A model generated the notes under the pieces. It searched no databases. It worked only from the letters and a program-made list of their open reading frames with translations, and was not told where the DNA came from. Both the position numbers and the translations under genes were made by a program. This document shows, piece by piece, positions 53,359 to 63,256 of a DNA stretch of 64,000 nucleotides (positions within the stretch are counted from its first letter, which is position 1; each line of letters opens with the position of its first letter). Origin of the DNA: Helcococcus kunzii ATCC 51366 (GTDB lineage Bacteria; Bacillota; Clostridia; Tissierellales; Peptoniphilaceae). The stretch is from NCBI RefSeq assembly GCF_000245755.1, contig NZ_JH601088.1, positions 1,484,376 through 1,548,375 on the forward strand. Direction: 5' to 3'.

Positions 53359-54255
53359 TTATGCCTCCCTATCCAAATTAATAAATATCTCTTCAAGAGA
53401 TGGTCTATATGGTTCAAATTTAATTACATTAATATTGCTATCTAATAATGCTTTTAATAAATCATTTGAATTGATACCTTCTCTAACTTCTAAAATCACT
53501 CCTGATTTTAATTGAGTTATTGAAATTATTTCATCTATATTATCCAATGTAGTCGTTGAATTTTCATCTGTGATAAGTAAATATTTATCTTTACCTAATC
53601 TAGCTTTTTCTTCATCTAAACTTCCTGTAAGGACTATTTTACCTTTTTTGATAAAAGTGATATCATCACAGAATTCTTCAACATAAGACATTTGATGTGA
53701 TGAAAAAATCACTACTCTATTTTTTGAAATAAATTCATTAATTATATCTTTTAATACCATTGAATTTACAGGGTCAAGTCCACTAAAAGGTTCATCAAAT
53801 ACTACAATATCTGGGTCATTAATAACTGCTTGTAAAATTTGTATCTTTTGTTGATTACCTTTTGATAATGTTTCTAATTTTTTATTTGCATATTCAGAAA
53901 GTTCCAATCTTTCAAGCCATTTAACAGCTGATTCTTTTGCATCTTTTGCTGTCATGCCTTTTAATTCGCCAAAATAAATTAGCTGATCAAGAAGCTTTAT
54001 ATTTTGATACATTCCTCTTTCTTCCGGCAAATATCCAATTTTATATTCATTTCTATTAAACGGTTTACCATCAAGTAAAAACTCTCCACTATCCGGTCTA
54101 AAAACATCCATCAACGTTCTAATAGTCGTTGTTTTCCCGGCTCCATTTCTACCCAAAAAACCCATAGCCTTTCCGCTCACAACTTCAAAGCTGACATCAT
54201 GTAAAATCTGTGTTTTACCGAAACTTTTATTTATATTTTTTAATTCCAGTTTCAT
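53359..54255 (-). CDS. ABC exporter ATP-binding protein (NatA-like)
   Basis: A 298-residue ABC ATPase: Walker A GRNGAGKTT (about 35-43), Q-loop GYLPEERGMYQNIK, signature LSKGNQQKIQILQAV, Walker B IVVFDEPFSGLDPVN and H-loop VIFSSHQM. The PEERG and SKGNQQK patterns are typical of the NatA/EcsA-like group of exporters. The C-terminal extension (about 210-298) is a regulatory domain common in this group. It forms a two-gene operon with the downstream permease, whose start lies 2 bp beyond this stop. A GGAGCATTT box precedes the ATG. Confidence 0.93.
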   Translation of the reverse strand: MKLELKNINKSFGKTQILHDVSFEVVSGKAMGFLGRNGAGKTTTIRTLMDVFRPDSGEFLLDGKPFNRNEYKIGYLPEERGMYQNIKLLDQLIYFGELKGMTAKDAKESAVKWLERLELSEYANKKLETLSKGNQQKIQILQAVINDPDIVVFDEPFSGLDPVNSMVLKDIINEFISKNRVVIFSSHQMSYVEEFCDDITFIKKGKIVLTGSLDEEKARLGKDKYLLITDENSTTTLDNIDEIISITQLKSGVILEVREGINSNDLLKALLDSNINVIKFEPYRPSLEEIFINLDREA

Positions 54256-54313
54256 AAATGCTCCTTTATTTTTATTTTGACCTTCAAAATAATTGTATCA
54301 TACTAAAGTTAAA

Positions 54314-55339
54314 TTATAAACATTTCTTCAATTTTTCTGCAAATTTATTAATCTCTTCTTCTCTAGTATTCCATGTAGTTACAAATCTGCATTTTCCTTT
54401 ATTTTCATCAATAGGAGTATATGAATATATGAATTCTTTTGATAATTTTTCATGAATATATTTTGGCATCTCAACAAAAATTAGATTCGCTTCAACATCA
54501 TTTAATAGTTGTATGTTGTTATCCTTAAATATTTCCGCAAGTTTACCACCCATTTCGACTGCATGTTTTGCTAATCTAAAATATAAATCATCTTCAAACA
54601 TCGTCTTAAATTGTATACCGTATAAAAATCCCTTCGCAAGTAGCGCACCCTTTTGTTTAATTACCATACGTGCATAATTTGTCTTTAATTCTTCATTTAT
54701 AAATACTATAGCTTCACCAAACATAAAGCCATTTTTTGTACCACCAATAGTAAATGCATCTACATATTTTGCCATATCACTAAAGACTAAATCTGACTTT
54801 TTACTCATTAAAGCATTTCCCAGTCTAGCTCCATCAACAAAAAGATATAATCCATTTTCCTTACAAAAATTATGTAAATCAATTATTTCACTTTTTTTGT
54901 AGATTGTACCTGTTTCTGTAACATTAGATATATATACCACCTTAGGCTGTGAGTTATATTCGTTGGAATGTTCAGCTAACGCCTTTTTTGCCTCTTCTAC
55001 CGTAACCTTACCATCGTGATTTGGTACTATTACGATTTGATGACCAACTGATTCAATTGAAGCATTTTCAGTATTTACAATATGTCCAGTATCTGCTGCA
55101 ATTATACTTTGATGTCTTTGCAAAGAAAGGATTAACCCAAGCACATTAGCAATTGTACCGCCATGTACAAAATGAATTTCTGCTGTTTCATCACCTAATT
55201 TTTTTCTTAATATTTCAATTGCTTCCTTCACTAACTCATCTTCAGAATAACCCACAAATTTTTGTCCACTATATTTGTTAAAATTATCTAAAATAGCCGT
55301 ATGAGCAATTTCGTTATAGTCATTTAAAAAACTTATCAT
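54314..55339 (-). CDS. Threonine aldolase-family PLP enzyme
   Basis: This 341-residue fold-type I PLP enzyme of the beta-eliminating lyase/threonine aldolase family has HFVHGGTIANVLGL near the cofactor phosphate, YISNVTETGTIYKKSEI, LFVDGARLGNAL (the Asp that pairs with the pyridine N) and FTIGGTKNGFMFGEA, where the Lys should bind PLP. It is expected to split L-threonine or allo-threonine into glycine and acetaldehyde, but the family includes other specificities. GAGG precedes the ATG. It lies 11 bp after comF and 58 bp before the ABC exporter genes. Confidence 0.87.
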   Translation of the reverse strand: MISFLNDYNEIAHTAILDNFNKYSGQKFVGYSEDELVKEAIEILRKKLGDETAEIHFVHGGTIANVLGLILSLQRHQSIIAADTGHIVNTENASIESVGHQIVIVPNHDGKVTVEEAKKALAEHSNEYNSQPKVVYISNVTETGTIYKKSEIIDLHNFCKENGLYLFVDGARLGNALMSKKSDLVFSDMAKYVDAFTIGGTKNGFMFGEAIVFINEELKTNYARMVIKQKGALLAKGFLYGIQFKTMFEDDLYFRLAKHAVEMGGKLAEIFKDNNIQLLNDVEANLIFVEMPKYIHEKLSKEFIYSYTPIDENKGKCRFVTTWNTREEEINKFAEKLKKCL

Positions 55340-55350
55340 TTTTACCTCTT

Positions 55351-55974
55351 TTACTCAATTTTACTTGATGCTATTGCTAAAAATATCAAATTCGCCTTAT
55401 AGTGTTTTTTCATTTCTTTTGAAATAGCGCTAAAAGTAGAGCCTGTTGTCACAATGTCATCTATAAATAATACAGTTTTATTATTTAAGTCTATCGTTGA
55501 AACACATTCAAAACTATTTTCAAGATTAATCATTCTCTCTTTCTTCGATAGTTTATTTTGATGTTTCGTCGATTTATTTTTATCTAAAACATCAATCAAC
55601 TCTAAACCTGATAATTCACAGAAATATTCCGCAAGTAGTTTTGATTGATTATATCCTCTTTTATACTCATCTTTCGAATACATAGGAATATATGAAACAT
55701 AATCTATACTAAGATTTTTTTCACAATAATAATTATATAACATTTCAGCTAAAGGTTTTACTAAATATGTATCTTTTTCATACTTAAATTTCTTGATTAC
55801 ATTTTTAATAAAATTATTATAAAAAACGGGATATATACATATCCCATCCTCAATTTCCCTCAAACCATCAATATATTCTATTTTGCTTTTACAATTTTCA
55901 CAAATAAAAGTATCCGCTTTATTTTCTAAACAAATATGGCAATATTCATTAGAATGAAATAAATATTTAATCAT
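55351..55974 (-). CDS. comF: ComF-family phosphoribosyltransferase-like protein
   Basis: This protein of about 207 residues has an N-terminal zinc-finger-like set of cysteines (CHICLENKADTFICENC, about 10-26) and a C-terminal type I phosphoribosyltransferase-like domain with the PRPP loop VLFIDDIVTTGSTFSA (about 165-180). In naturally transformable bacteria ComF supports uptake of single-stranded DNA with ComFA and other proteins; here no comFA is adjacent. It starts at MIKYLF with AGGAG 4 nt upstream and overlaps the end of recD2 by 8 bp, so the two are co-translated. Confidence 0.87.
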   Translation of the reverse strand: MIKYLFHSNEYCHICLENKADTFICENCKSKIEYIDGLREIEDGICIYPVFYNNFIKNVIKKFKYEKDTYLVKPLAEMLYNYYCEKNLSIDYVSYIPMYSKDEYKRGYNQSKLLAEYFCELSGLELIDVLDKNKSTKHQNKLSKKERMINLENSFECVSTIDLNNKTVLFIDDIVTTGSTFSAISKEMKKHYKANLIFLAIASSKIE

Positions 55975-58183
55975 AATGCTCCTCAAAAACTGACTTAGAC
56001 TTTATCAAATTATAAGCTAAAGTTGAATTTCTCGGACTCTTAAAACTATTTTTTATCATAGTTTCCATTATATTTCTACTACCAACAAGCACCACTAAGC
56101 TCTTTCCCCTTGTTATACCTGTATACAAAATATTTCTGGTTAATAGCATATATGGAGCACTAGCCATTGGTATAACTACAATTGGAAACTCTGAACCTTG
56201 TGACTTGTGAATGGTCGCAGTATATGATAAAACAATTTCTGAAAATTCTTTATTTGTATATGTAACAATTTTATCATCATAATTTGCTTCGATAGTTTTA
56301 TTATCTAAAAAAACATTTCTAATATAGCCTATATCTCCATTATAAAGTCCTTTTGTCGTGTTAAAATATTCATCCTTTAGCTCAATATCATAATTGTTTT
56401 TTATCTGCATGATTTTATCATTCTCTCTAAAAATGACATCTCCCCATTTCAACTGTGATTTATTGAACTGTTCAGGATTTAGTTTCGCCTGTAATTCTTT
56501 ATTTAAATTATCAACACCACAAAGTCCTCTTTTTGTAGGAGTTAATATTTGTATATCTCTAATTGGATTTACCTTATAGTGATTTGGTAATCTATTCGTC
56601 ACCAAATCAACGACTGTGTTAAGCGTATCTCTATCGCTTCTTGTATCAACAAAAAAGAAATCTTTATTTTCTTCATTTAAAATAGGTAACTTTCCATTAT
56701 TAATTAGATGTGCATTTTTTACGATATTTGAGCCCTCACCCTGTCTAAATATCATATCCAATTTTATAGTAGGAATGGTCCCCGATTCGATCATATCATT
56801 TAATACATTCCCCGGGCCCACACTTGGCAATTGATCTGCATCGCCTACGAAAATCAATGCAGTAGTATCATCAACAGCTTTTAGCAGATTATTCATCAAA
56901 TAAATATCTACCATTGATACCTCATCAACTATTAACACATCTACATCTAAAGGATTATCCTCATTAAATTCTAAAATCAAATCTTCCTCTAAGGATTTAT
57001 ATCCCAACAATCTATGAATTGTAGAAGCCTCTACACCTGTTGACTCTTCCATTCGCTTAGCCGCCCTACCTGTAGGTGCGCATAGAGCAAATTTCAATCT
57101 TGTATTTTTTATTATTGAAATAATGGCTTTAATAATTGTCGTCTTACCAGTACCTGGGCCACCAGTTATTATCATCATTTTCTCTTTAACAGCAGTTGAA
57201 ATGGCAGACTTTTGAGTTTCTGAGTACTCAATATTTTCAAGTCTTTCAATGTATTCAATTTCTTTTTCAACATCAATATCAAAAAGTGTATTTTCAGAAT
57301 ACAATAACCCCATTAATCTCCTGACAATTGACATTTCAACTTCATAAATTATGCTATTATAGACTAATTGCTTACCTTCAATATTTTCAATTTTAATCCT
57401 ATTCTCAAAAACCAAATAAGGAATCTCAGCTTCAATTATATCTCTATTAATCTTTAACAATTCTGCAGTCTTATTCATCAAAACTTCATATTCTAAGTAG
57501 CAATTACCTTCCTTATTTGCTGCTTCTAACAGGATAAATCCAACTGCCGCCTTTATTCTAAATTCTGAGTCAGGTTTAATACCAATATTTAGAGCAATCT
57601 TGTCAGCAGTTAAAAATCCAATCCCTTTGATATCATCAACCAATTGATAAGGGTTATTTTCAATAATTTCAATGGCATCTGATTTATATTTGGCATATAT
57701 GCTTGTAGTTAATTTATTTCCTAAATTAAATTTTTGCAAATAAATTGCTACTTCTCTACTATCTTGAAGTTTAATTACACTTTCATGAATCTTTTTAGCT
57801 GTCTTTTTACCAATTCCTGGCACTTCAAGTAATCGCTCTGGCTCATTTGACATAATCTCTATGGTCTTTTCCCCAAAAAGCTTTACTATATCTTCAGCTC
57901 TTTTCTTCTTTATATGCGAAATTATGCCAGAACTCAAATATCTTGTAATCTGGGATATTGAGCTTGGCATAACTCTCTTATAGCTTTTTAATTGTATCTG
58001 TTCTCCATATTCATTATGAAAAACAAGATTTCCAGAAACAGATATTAGATCTCCGATATTTAATTCTAAAACTTTCCCAACAATAGTTATCTCTCCATCG
58101 TCAGTGTCTAGCTTAAATACACTATATAAATTATCATCATTTCTATATATTATATCTATTACTGTTCCTTTTACTTCAATCAT
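55967..58183 (-). CDS. recD2: RecD2-type SF1 helicase
   Basis: This protein of about 738 residues has an N-terminal OB-like domain, helix-hairpin-helix motifs (RLLEVPGIGKKTAKKIHES, about 115-133, and later DDIKGIGFLTADKIA) and the helicase core: Walker A TGGPGTGKTTIIKA (about 340-352), Walker B LIVDEVSMVD (about 418), VGDADQLPSVGPGNVL, LTPTKRGLCG and TATIHKSQGSEFPIVVIPM. Length and HhH motifs fit RecD2, a 5'-3' helicase that acts without RecBC in DNA repair. The start is MIEVKG with GAGG upstream. The gene follows murA with a 1-bp gap. Confidence 0.93.
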   Translation of the reverse strand: MIEVKGTVIDIIYRNDDNLYSVFKLDTDDGEITIVGKVLELNIGDLISVSGNLVFHNEYGEQIQLKSYKRVMPSSISQITRYLSSGIISHIKKKRAEDIVKLFGEKTIEIMSNEPERLLEVPGIGKKTAKKIHESVIKLQDSREVAIYLQKFNLGNKLTTSIYAKYKSDAIEIIENNPYQLVDDIKGIGFLTADKIALNIGIKPDSEFRIKAAVGFILLEAANKEGNCYLEYEVLMNKTAELLKINRDIIEAEIPYLVFENRIKIENIEGKQLVYNSIIYEVEMSIVRRLMGLLYSENTLFDIDVEKEIEYIERLENIEYSETQKSAISTAVKEKMMIITGGPGTGKTTIIKAIISIIKNTRLKFALCAPTGRAAKRMEESTGVEASTIHRLLGYKSLEEDLILEFNEDNPLDVDVLIVDEVSMVDIYLMNNLLKAVDDTTALIFVGDADQLPSVGPGNVLNDMIESGTIPTIKLDMIFRQGEGSNIVKNAHLINNGKLPILNEENKDFFFVDTRSDRDTLNTVVDLVTNRLPNHYKVNPIRDIQILTPTKRGLCGVDNLNKELQAKLNPEQFNKSQLKWGDVIFRENDKIMQIKNNYDIELKDEYFNTTKGLYNGDIGYIRNVFLDNKTIEANYDDKIVTYTNKEFSEIVLSYTATIHKSQGSEFPIVVIPMASAPYMLLTRNILYTGITRGKSLVVLVGSRNIMETMIKNSFKSPRNSTLAYNLIKSKSVFEEHYD

Positions 58184-58184
58184 T

Positions 58185-59459
58185 CTATTCCTCAACTTGC
58201 ACCAAAGATACATCGGCTCCTAAGCTGTTAAATTTATTTTCGAAGTCGTTATATCCTCTATAAATATGATAAGTATCATATACTTTTGTTTCACCTTCGG
58301 CAACTAAACCAGCCAAGATACATGAAGCTCCCGCTCTCAAATCAGTCGCTCTCACATCTGCACCGATTAATTTATCTACACCTTTTATTCTCGCTTCATT
58401 TCCTTCTGTTATAATCAAGGCCTTCATCTTTTGTAATTCTGCAACATGCATAAATCTATTTTCAAATACAGTTTCCTTTACAATTGAGTCACCTTCACAA
58501 ATTGTGAGTAATGTCATAAACTGAGATTGCACATCAGTTGCCAGTCCTGGATAAGGTAAAGTTTTAATATTTGTAGCTTTTAAATGTGGTGTACCTATTA
58601 CTCTGATTTCATCTTCATCATCATTTACTTCAACAGTACAACCTGTTTCTCTTAATTTTGCGATAACTGGTACTAAGTGTGATGCAACAACATCTTTTAC
58701 TACTACATCACCATTTGTAATTGCCGATGCAATCATATATGTTGCAGCTTCTATCCTATCTGGCATAACAGCATGCTCTCCACCCTTTAACTCTTTAACA
58801 CCTGTTATTTTGATAGTTCTTGTACCTGCACCTTTAACATTCGCACCTAATTTATTTAAGAAATTGGCTAAATCAGTGATTTCTGGCTCTTGCGCAGCAT
58901 TATCAATTGTAGTAACACCTTCAGCTAAAATCGCAGCCATTAAAATGTTTTCCGTAGCTCCAACTGATGGGAAGTCTAAATAAACATACCCCCCCTTTAA
59001 TCCATTAGGTGAGCTGACATCAATCGCATCAATTCCTATATGAACATTTGCTCCCAATGCTTCAAATCCTTTTAAATGTAAATCAACTGGTCTCGCACCA
59101 ATACTACATCCACCAGGCATATAAGTAATTGATTTTCCAAATCTTGATAATAGCGGACCTGTCACAACAAATGATGCTCTCATTTTATTCATCAATTCAT
59201 AAGGTGTGATATAATCAGAAATCTTATCATTTTTTATTCTATATGATTTCTCATCTAATTTTTCAATGCTTGAACCAAGATATCTCAATACATCTAACAT
59301 TACACATACATCTTTAAGATTAGGTAGATTTCTAATAATTACCTCTTCTTTTGTAAGTAATGTCGCGGCTAATAACTTCAGCCCGGAGTTTTTAGCTCCA
59401 TCAATTTTTACCTCACCTTTTAATGGTCCGGTAGGTCTTACTCTAATATATTCTTTCAT
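58185..59459 (-). CDS. murA: UDP-GlcNAc 1-carboxyvinyltransferase (MurA)
   Basis: This 424-residue enolpyruvyl transferase catalyses the first committed step of peptidoglycan synthesis, adding enolpyruvate from PEP to UDP-GlcNAc. The substrate-binding KNSGLKLLAATLL (residues 21-33) and the active-site loop MPGGCSIGARPVDLHLKG (Cys about 116) are present. The Cys also makes the enzyme a target of fosfomycin. Length is standard. GGAG precedes the ATG. It lies between recD2 and mgtE with gaps of 1 and 8 bp, so the region reads mgtE-mgtE-murA-recD2-comF as one likely transcript. Confidence 0.95.
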   Translation of the reverse strand: MKEYIRVRPTGPLKGEVKIDGAKNSGLKLLAATLLTKEEVIIRNLPNLKDVCVMLDVLRYLGSSIEKLDEKSYRIKNDKISDYITPYELMNKMRASFVVTGPLLSRFGKSITYMPGGCSIGARPVDLHLKGFEALGANVHIGIDAIDVSSPNGLKGGYVYLDFPSVGATENILMAAILAEGVTTIDNAAQEPEITDLANFLNKLGANVKGAGTRTIKITGVKELKGGEHAVMPDRIEAATYMIASAITNGDVVVKDVVASHLVPVIAKLRETGCTVEVNDDEDEIRVIGTPHLKATNIKTLPYPGLATDVQSQFMTLLTICEGDSIVKETVFENRFMHVAELQKMKALIITEGNEARIKGVDKLIGADVRATDLRAGASCILAGLVAEGETKVYDTYHIYRGYNDFENKFNSLGADVSLVQVEE

Positions 59460-59467
59460 TTTTTCTC

Positions 59468-60808
59468 CTAAATCAAAATAATGCTTACAAATACCACATA
59501 AATCATAAGTGATAATGTATCTACTATTGTAGTAATTAGTGGAGCAGCCATTATAGCTGGATCCATTTTAAATTTTTCCGCTAAAATAGGAAGTAGTCCT
59601 CCCACAGTTTTAGCTAACATAATCGTAAATAATAAAGTTAAGGATATTGTTAGCGCCATTGATGGACTTCCACCAAATACAACTATTCTCAAATAATTAA
59701 AAATTGCAAGCCCTAATCCTACAATGATAGATACCCCTAGTTCTTTAATAATAACTTTATAATAGTCACTAATCTTAATCTCACCTAATGATAATCCACG
59801 AATAACAATTGTTGAAGATTGTGACCCTGCATTACCACCAGTCCCGATAATCATTGGTAAAAACGCGATAACTCCAGTAAATGAAGTCAGAATGTTTTCA
59901 TATTTTGTAATTATTGAACTTGTTAATATGGCAGTTAATAGCAAGACGATTAACCAACCAAATCTATTTTTAGCAATTTCCCAAGCTGAAGATTTCATAT
60001 ATGGCTTTTCTGAAGGAGCCATAGCAGCCATCAACTCAAAGTCCTCTGTATTTTCTTCTTGGATAACATCAACCGCATCGTCAAATGTAACCATTCCAAC
60101 AAGTCTGCTTTCATTATCAACAACAGGTACAGCCAAGAAACCATATCTTGAGAAAATCTTCGCAACAACTTCTTGGTCATCATGAGTGTGAACAAAAATT
60201 ACATCTTCATCCATTAAAGATTCAATCGTTTTATCTTCATCATTAACTAATAAAGTTCTAATTGATAAATATCCTTCTAATCTCCTGCTGGCATCAGTAA
60301 TGTAAATAGTAAAAATAGTTTCACTATTCATCCCAACTCTTCTTATCTTATTTAATGCTTGCCCAACAGTCATATGCTTTTTAATATCAATAAATTCGGC
60401 AGTCATTATTGATCCTACTGAATCTTCAGGATATTGCAAATACTGATTAATTATATTTCTCTTTTCAGGATCTACATCCTTCATTATTTTCTTAACTATA
60501 TTTGCTGGTAGCTCTTCTAACATATCAACGAAGTCGTCTATATACAGATTATCTACAATTTCTGTAAGTTCGATATTTGTCATTAAATTAAGTAGCTTTC
60601 CTTGTTTTTCAGAATCAAATTCTGCAAAAACATCTACCGCAACGTCTTTTGGTAACAATCTAAATACGGCTAAAGTTTCTACTTCATCAATTTCTTCTAT
60701 AAATTCGGCAATATCAGCTTCATTATATTTTAATAATTCTTCTCTTAGTTCTCTACCTTTTTTTTCTAATAAAAGGTTTAATAAAAAGTCTATTCTCTCC
60801 CTTTCCAT
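59468..60808 (-). CDS. mgtE: MgtE-type magnesium transporter, copy 2
   Basis: A 446-residue protein with the full MgtE plan: N-terminal superhelical domain (about 1-125, DIAEFIEEIDEVETLAVFRLLP), two CBS domains (about 130-250, with the first containing GSIMTAEFIDIKKHMT and the second VPVVDNESRLVGMVTFDDAVDVIQEE), a connecting helix and five membrane helices (about 280-446) with the pore-lining motifs MIIGTGGNAGSQSSTIVIRGL. The soluble part closes the channel when magnesium is high. It follows a closely related copy by 11 bp. GGAGG precedes the ATG. Confidence 0.92.
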   Translation of the reverse strand: MERERIDFLLNLLLEKKGRELREELLKYNEADIAEFIEEIDEVETLAVFRLLPKDVAVDVFAEFDSEKQGKLLNLMTNIELTEIVDNLYIDDFVDMLEELPANIVKKIMKDVDPEKRNIINQYLQYPEDSVGSIMTAEFIDIKKHMTVGQALNKIRRVGMNSETIFTIYITDASRRLEGYLSIRTLLVNDEDKTIESLMDEDVIFVHTHDDQEVVAKIFSRYGFLAVPVVDNESRLVGMVTFDDAVDVIQEENTEDFELMAAMAPSEKPYMKSSAWEIAKNRFGWLIVLLLTAILTSSIITKYENILTSFTGVIAFLPMIIGTGGNAGSQSSTIVIRGLSLGEIKISDYYKVIIKELGVSIIVGLGLAIFNYLRIVVFGGSPSMALTISLTLLFTIMLAKTVGGLLPILAEKFKMDPAIMAAPLITTIVDTLSLMIYVVFVSIILI

Positions 60809-60819
60809 AAATCCTCCTA

Positions 60820-62160
60820 TTATAATAAAATTCCTGCTATAGTAAAGTAAATAACTAATGATACAGAGTCAACTATTGTAGTCAATAATGGAGCTGACAT
60901 TATAGTTGGATCAAGTTTTAGCTTAGTAGCAATCATTGGAAGAGTAGCTCCCACCAATTTTGAAATAACTATTGTCGCAATTAATGTTAGAGAAACTGTT
61001 AATGCTATCATTGGAGTAGCCGCTCTAAACACCATTATTCTAATATAATTTACAATCGCTAAACCTATACCTACTATCAATGCTATGGTGAATTCCTTAA
61101 ACAGTATCTTTAAGAAATCACTCGTATCAATCTCTCCAATTGACAATCCACGAATTATCGTGGTTGAAGCCTGTGACCCAGCATTCCCCGCTGAATCGGT
61201 CAACATAGGCATAAATGCGACAAGCCCGGTAAAGACTGTCAGCAAATCTCCATACGAATTAATTACATATTGTGAAAGTGTTGAAGATATCATAAGTATC
61301 AACAACCAGAAAAATCTCATTTTAGATAATTCAAAAATTGAAGTATCTAGATATTCCTTCTCGTTTGGAGACATAGCTGCCATCTTGGAGAAGTCTTCTT
61401 CTGTTTCTTCATGCAAAACTTGAATGGCATCATCAAAAGTGATTACCCCGACAAGTTTCATCCCCTGATCAACGACCGGTATTGCAACAAATTGGTATTT
61501 TTCCAAAATCTTTGCAACTTCTTCTTGATCCGTCAGTGTATCCACATAAATGACATTTTCATTGTAAATCTCATTAATTTTTGTACTTGGAGCATTTGTC
61601 AAAATATCTCTTATCTCAACAAATCCCTCCAGCTCTTCTTTTTCGTTTGTTATATAAAGTGTATAAAAGGTTTCATTCAAATTATCCAAATGTCTTAATT
61701 TGTTTAATATCTCTTGTATGGTATTTTCCTTCTTTATTGGAAATATATCTGGTGTCATTATTGAACCAGCAGAATACTTAGGATAATTCAAATATTCATT
61801 TATCAGATCACGTTTCTCATGATCAATATTTCGCATAATCTTTTTAACTATGCTTGTGGGCATCTCTTCAAGTAAATCTACCATATCATCGATATATAGA
61901 TGATCAACTAATTCAACCGTTTCTGCCTTGGTCATCGCTGAAATTAGTTTTTCTTGGGATTCACTCTCCAAATATGAAAAAGTCTCTATCGCAATATCTT
62001 TTGGCAGCAATCGAAATATTGCCAAAGCTTCAATTTCATCAATAGATTCTAAAAATTCAGCAATATCTACCTCATTGTACTTAACAATACTTTCTTTTAG
62101 CTCTTGATATTTATTTAATTCTAATAATTTACTTAAATCTGTTATTAGTTCTTTTTCCAT
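60820..62160 (-). CDS. mgtE: MgtE-type magnesium transporter, copy 1
   Basis: About 446 residues with the same domain order as its downstream neighbour: N-domain (DIAEFLESIDEIEALAIFRLLPKDIA), CBS pair (GSIMTPDIFPIKKENT and VPVVDQGMKLVGVITFDDAIQVL), then five membrane helices with TDSAGNAGSQASTTIIRGLSIGEI. The two proteins are full-length paralogues that probably arose by tandem duplication and have since diverged, mostly in the N- and CBS domains. Whether one now handles another ion cannot be told. The start is MEKELI, with GGGGGAG upstream. No magnesium riboswitch is evident upstream. Confidence 0.92.
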   Translation of the reverse strand: MEKELITDLSKLLELNKYQELKESIVKYNEVDIAEFLESIDEIEALAIFRLLPKDIAIETFSYLESESQEKLISAMTKAETVELVDHLYIDDMVDLLEEMPTSIVKKIMRNIDHEKRDLINEYLNYPKYSAGSIMTPDIFPIKKENTIQEILNKLRHLDNLNETFYTLYITNEKEELEGFVEIRDILTNAPSTKINEIYNENVIYVDTLTDQEEVAKILEKYQFVAIPVVDQGMKLVGVITFDDAIQVLHEETEEDFSKMAAMSPNEKEYLDTSIFELSKMRFFWLLILMISSTLSQYVINSYGDLLTVFTGLVAFMPMLTDSAGNAGSQASTTIIRGLSIGEIDTSDFLKILFKEFTIALIVGIGLAIVNYIRIMVFRAATPMIALTVSLTLIATIVISKLVGATLPMIATKLKLDPTIMSAPLLTTIVDSVSLVIYFTIAGILL

Positions 62161-62315
62161 AATATCTCCCCCATTTACACTCTTATATAATAACATAATT
62201 AAAGAAAAGATTTCATCCTTTTAGTTAGAAAATATTGTTATTTATGCCTAATCTGTATTTTTTGACTTATAAATTTTTACTAGAACAAAATTTGACTATA
62301 AAAATCTCAAACACT

Positions 62316-62352
62316 AAAAAACAGAGTATATAGTAAATATCTATACTCTGTT
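62316..62352 (-). terminator. Intrinsic terminator after the rhodanese-like gene
   Basis: ACAGAGTATATAG (62321-62333) pairs with CTATACTCTGT (62341-62351), with two bulged bases, and is followed on the minus strand by TTTTTT. It lies about 70 bp past the stop at 62423. Confidence 0.75.
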
Positions 62353-62422
62353 AATTACATTCTACAATAAATAGCTACAATTGTCATTTATATACAACAA
62401 TATCTGACAAAAACTATCTAAA

Positions 62423-63136
62423 CTATTTAATTTCTCCAGCATTTAAAACTACCGCAGTATTACCTGTCTTGTAAATCAAATCCGCAACTACTGCAACATC
62501 TTGAGCTGTACCATAAACAAGCACAACATCTTCATGTTCAAAACCTTTAATGTATTTTTCCACATTTGCATTAAACTTAGCTTCATCCAAGTCAGCAGCA
62601 AATTCACCAGCTGGAATGTTTACAGCACCTTCTTTTGTACCTTTACCAAAATCTTCTACTGATCTAGCATCTACAATCTTAATGCCTTCAACATTTTTCA
62701 TTATCTTTTCAACTACTTCTGGTTGAACTTCATAACCAATGCTCTTTCCTAACATTTCAGAAGTCTTCACATTAATTTCAGGTAAATCACCACCCTTAAT
62801 TGTAGCTGGATCAACCTGAAAATCATATTTGTGACCTTGTTCTAATGGATCATTATCTTCAGCTTTTAATACATAAAGATCTTGCTTTCCATCATCTTCT
62901 TGAGATGCAATCACGATATTATCTTTTACAACTAAAGAATTATATACCTTTTCTGCTGTTTCCGCTTCAGTTTCAGTTTCTTCAACAGATTCTTGCATAG
63001 TTTCTTGACTTGATTCTTCCATTGATTCTTTTGTTGACTCTGCATTAGACTCTTTTTCGCTCTCTTTATTTGAACCACAAGCTACTAAAGAAAACACCAA
63101 TACTATCGCCATTAATAATGATAATAATTTCTTCAT
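62423..63136 (-). CDS. Lipoprotein with degenerate rhodanese domain
   Basis: A protein of about 237 residues with a lipoprotein signal (FSLVACGSN, lipobox Cys near residue 20), a Glu/Ser/Thr-rich linker (about 24-65), a small beta-rich section and a rhodanese-like domain (about 140-235): IKIVDARSVEDFGKGTKEGAVNIPAGE followed by EDVVLVYGTAQDVAVVADLIYKTG. In active rhodaneses the second strand leads into a loop with the catalytic Cys (usually Y-C-x-x-G); here that position is Gly in VYGTAQD, so sulfur transfer is unlikely. It may bind a ligand at the outer membrane face. The start is MKKLLSLL with GGAGA upstream. Confidence 0.8.
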   Translation of the reverse strand: MKKLLSLLMAIVLVFSLVACGSNKESEKESNAESTKESMEESSQETMQESVEETETEAETAEKVYNSLVVKDNIVIASQEDDGKQDLYVLKAEDNDPLEQGHKYDFQVDPATIKGGDLPEINVKTSEMLGKSIGYEVQPEVVEKIMKNVEGIKIVDARSVEDFGKGTKEGAVNIPAGEFAADLDEAKFNANVEKYIKGFEHEDVVLVYGTAQDVAVVADLIYKTGNTAVVLNAGEIK

Positions 63137-63256
63137 AAAACTCTCCTTTATTTTTCTCATGAAGCTAATTATACATGTAAATTTAGATAATTTCAATGGA
63201 TAAAAGGAGAAAAATTAGGAGAGGAAATATCATTCCCTCACCAACATTAAAATCCA

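Noticed and set aside
62161..62422. Magnesium riboswitch before the mgtE pair
   Set aside because: No M-box core sequence or comparable structure is visible in this AT-rich stretch.
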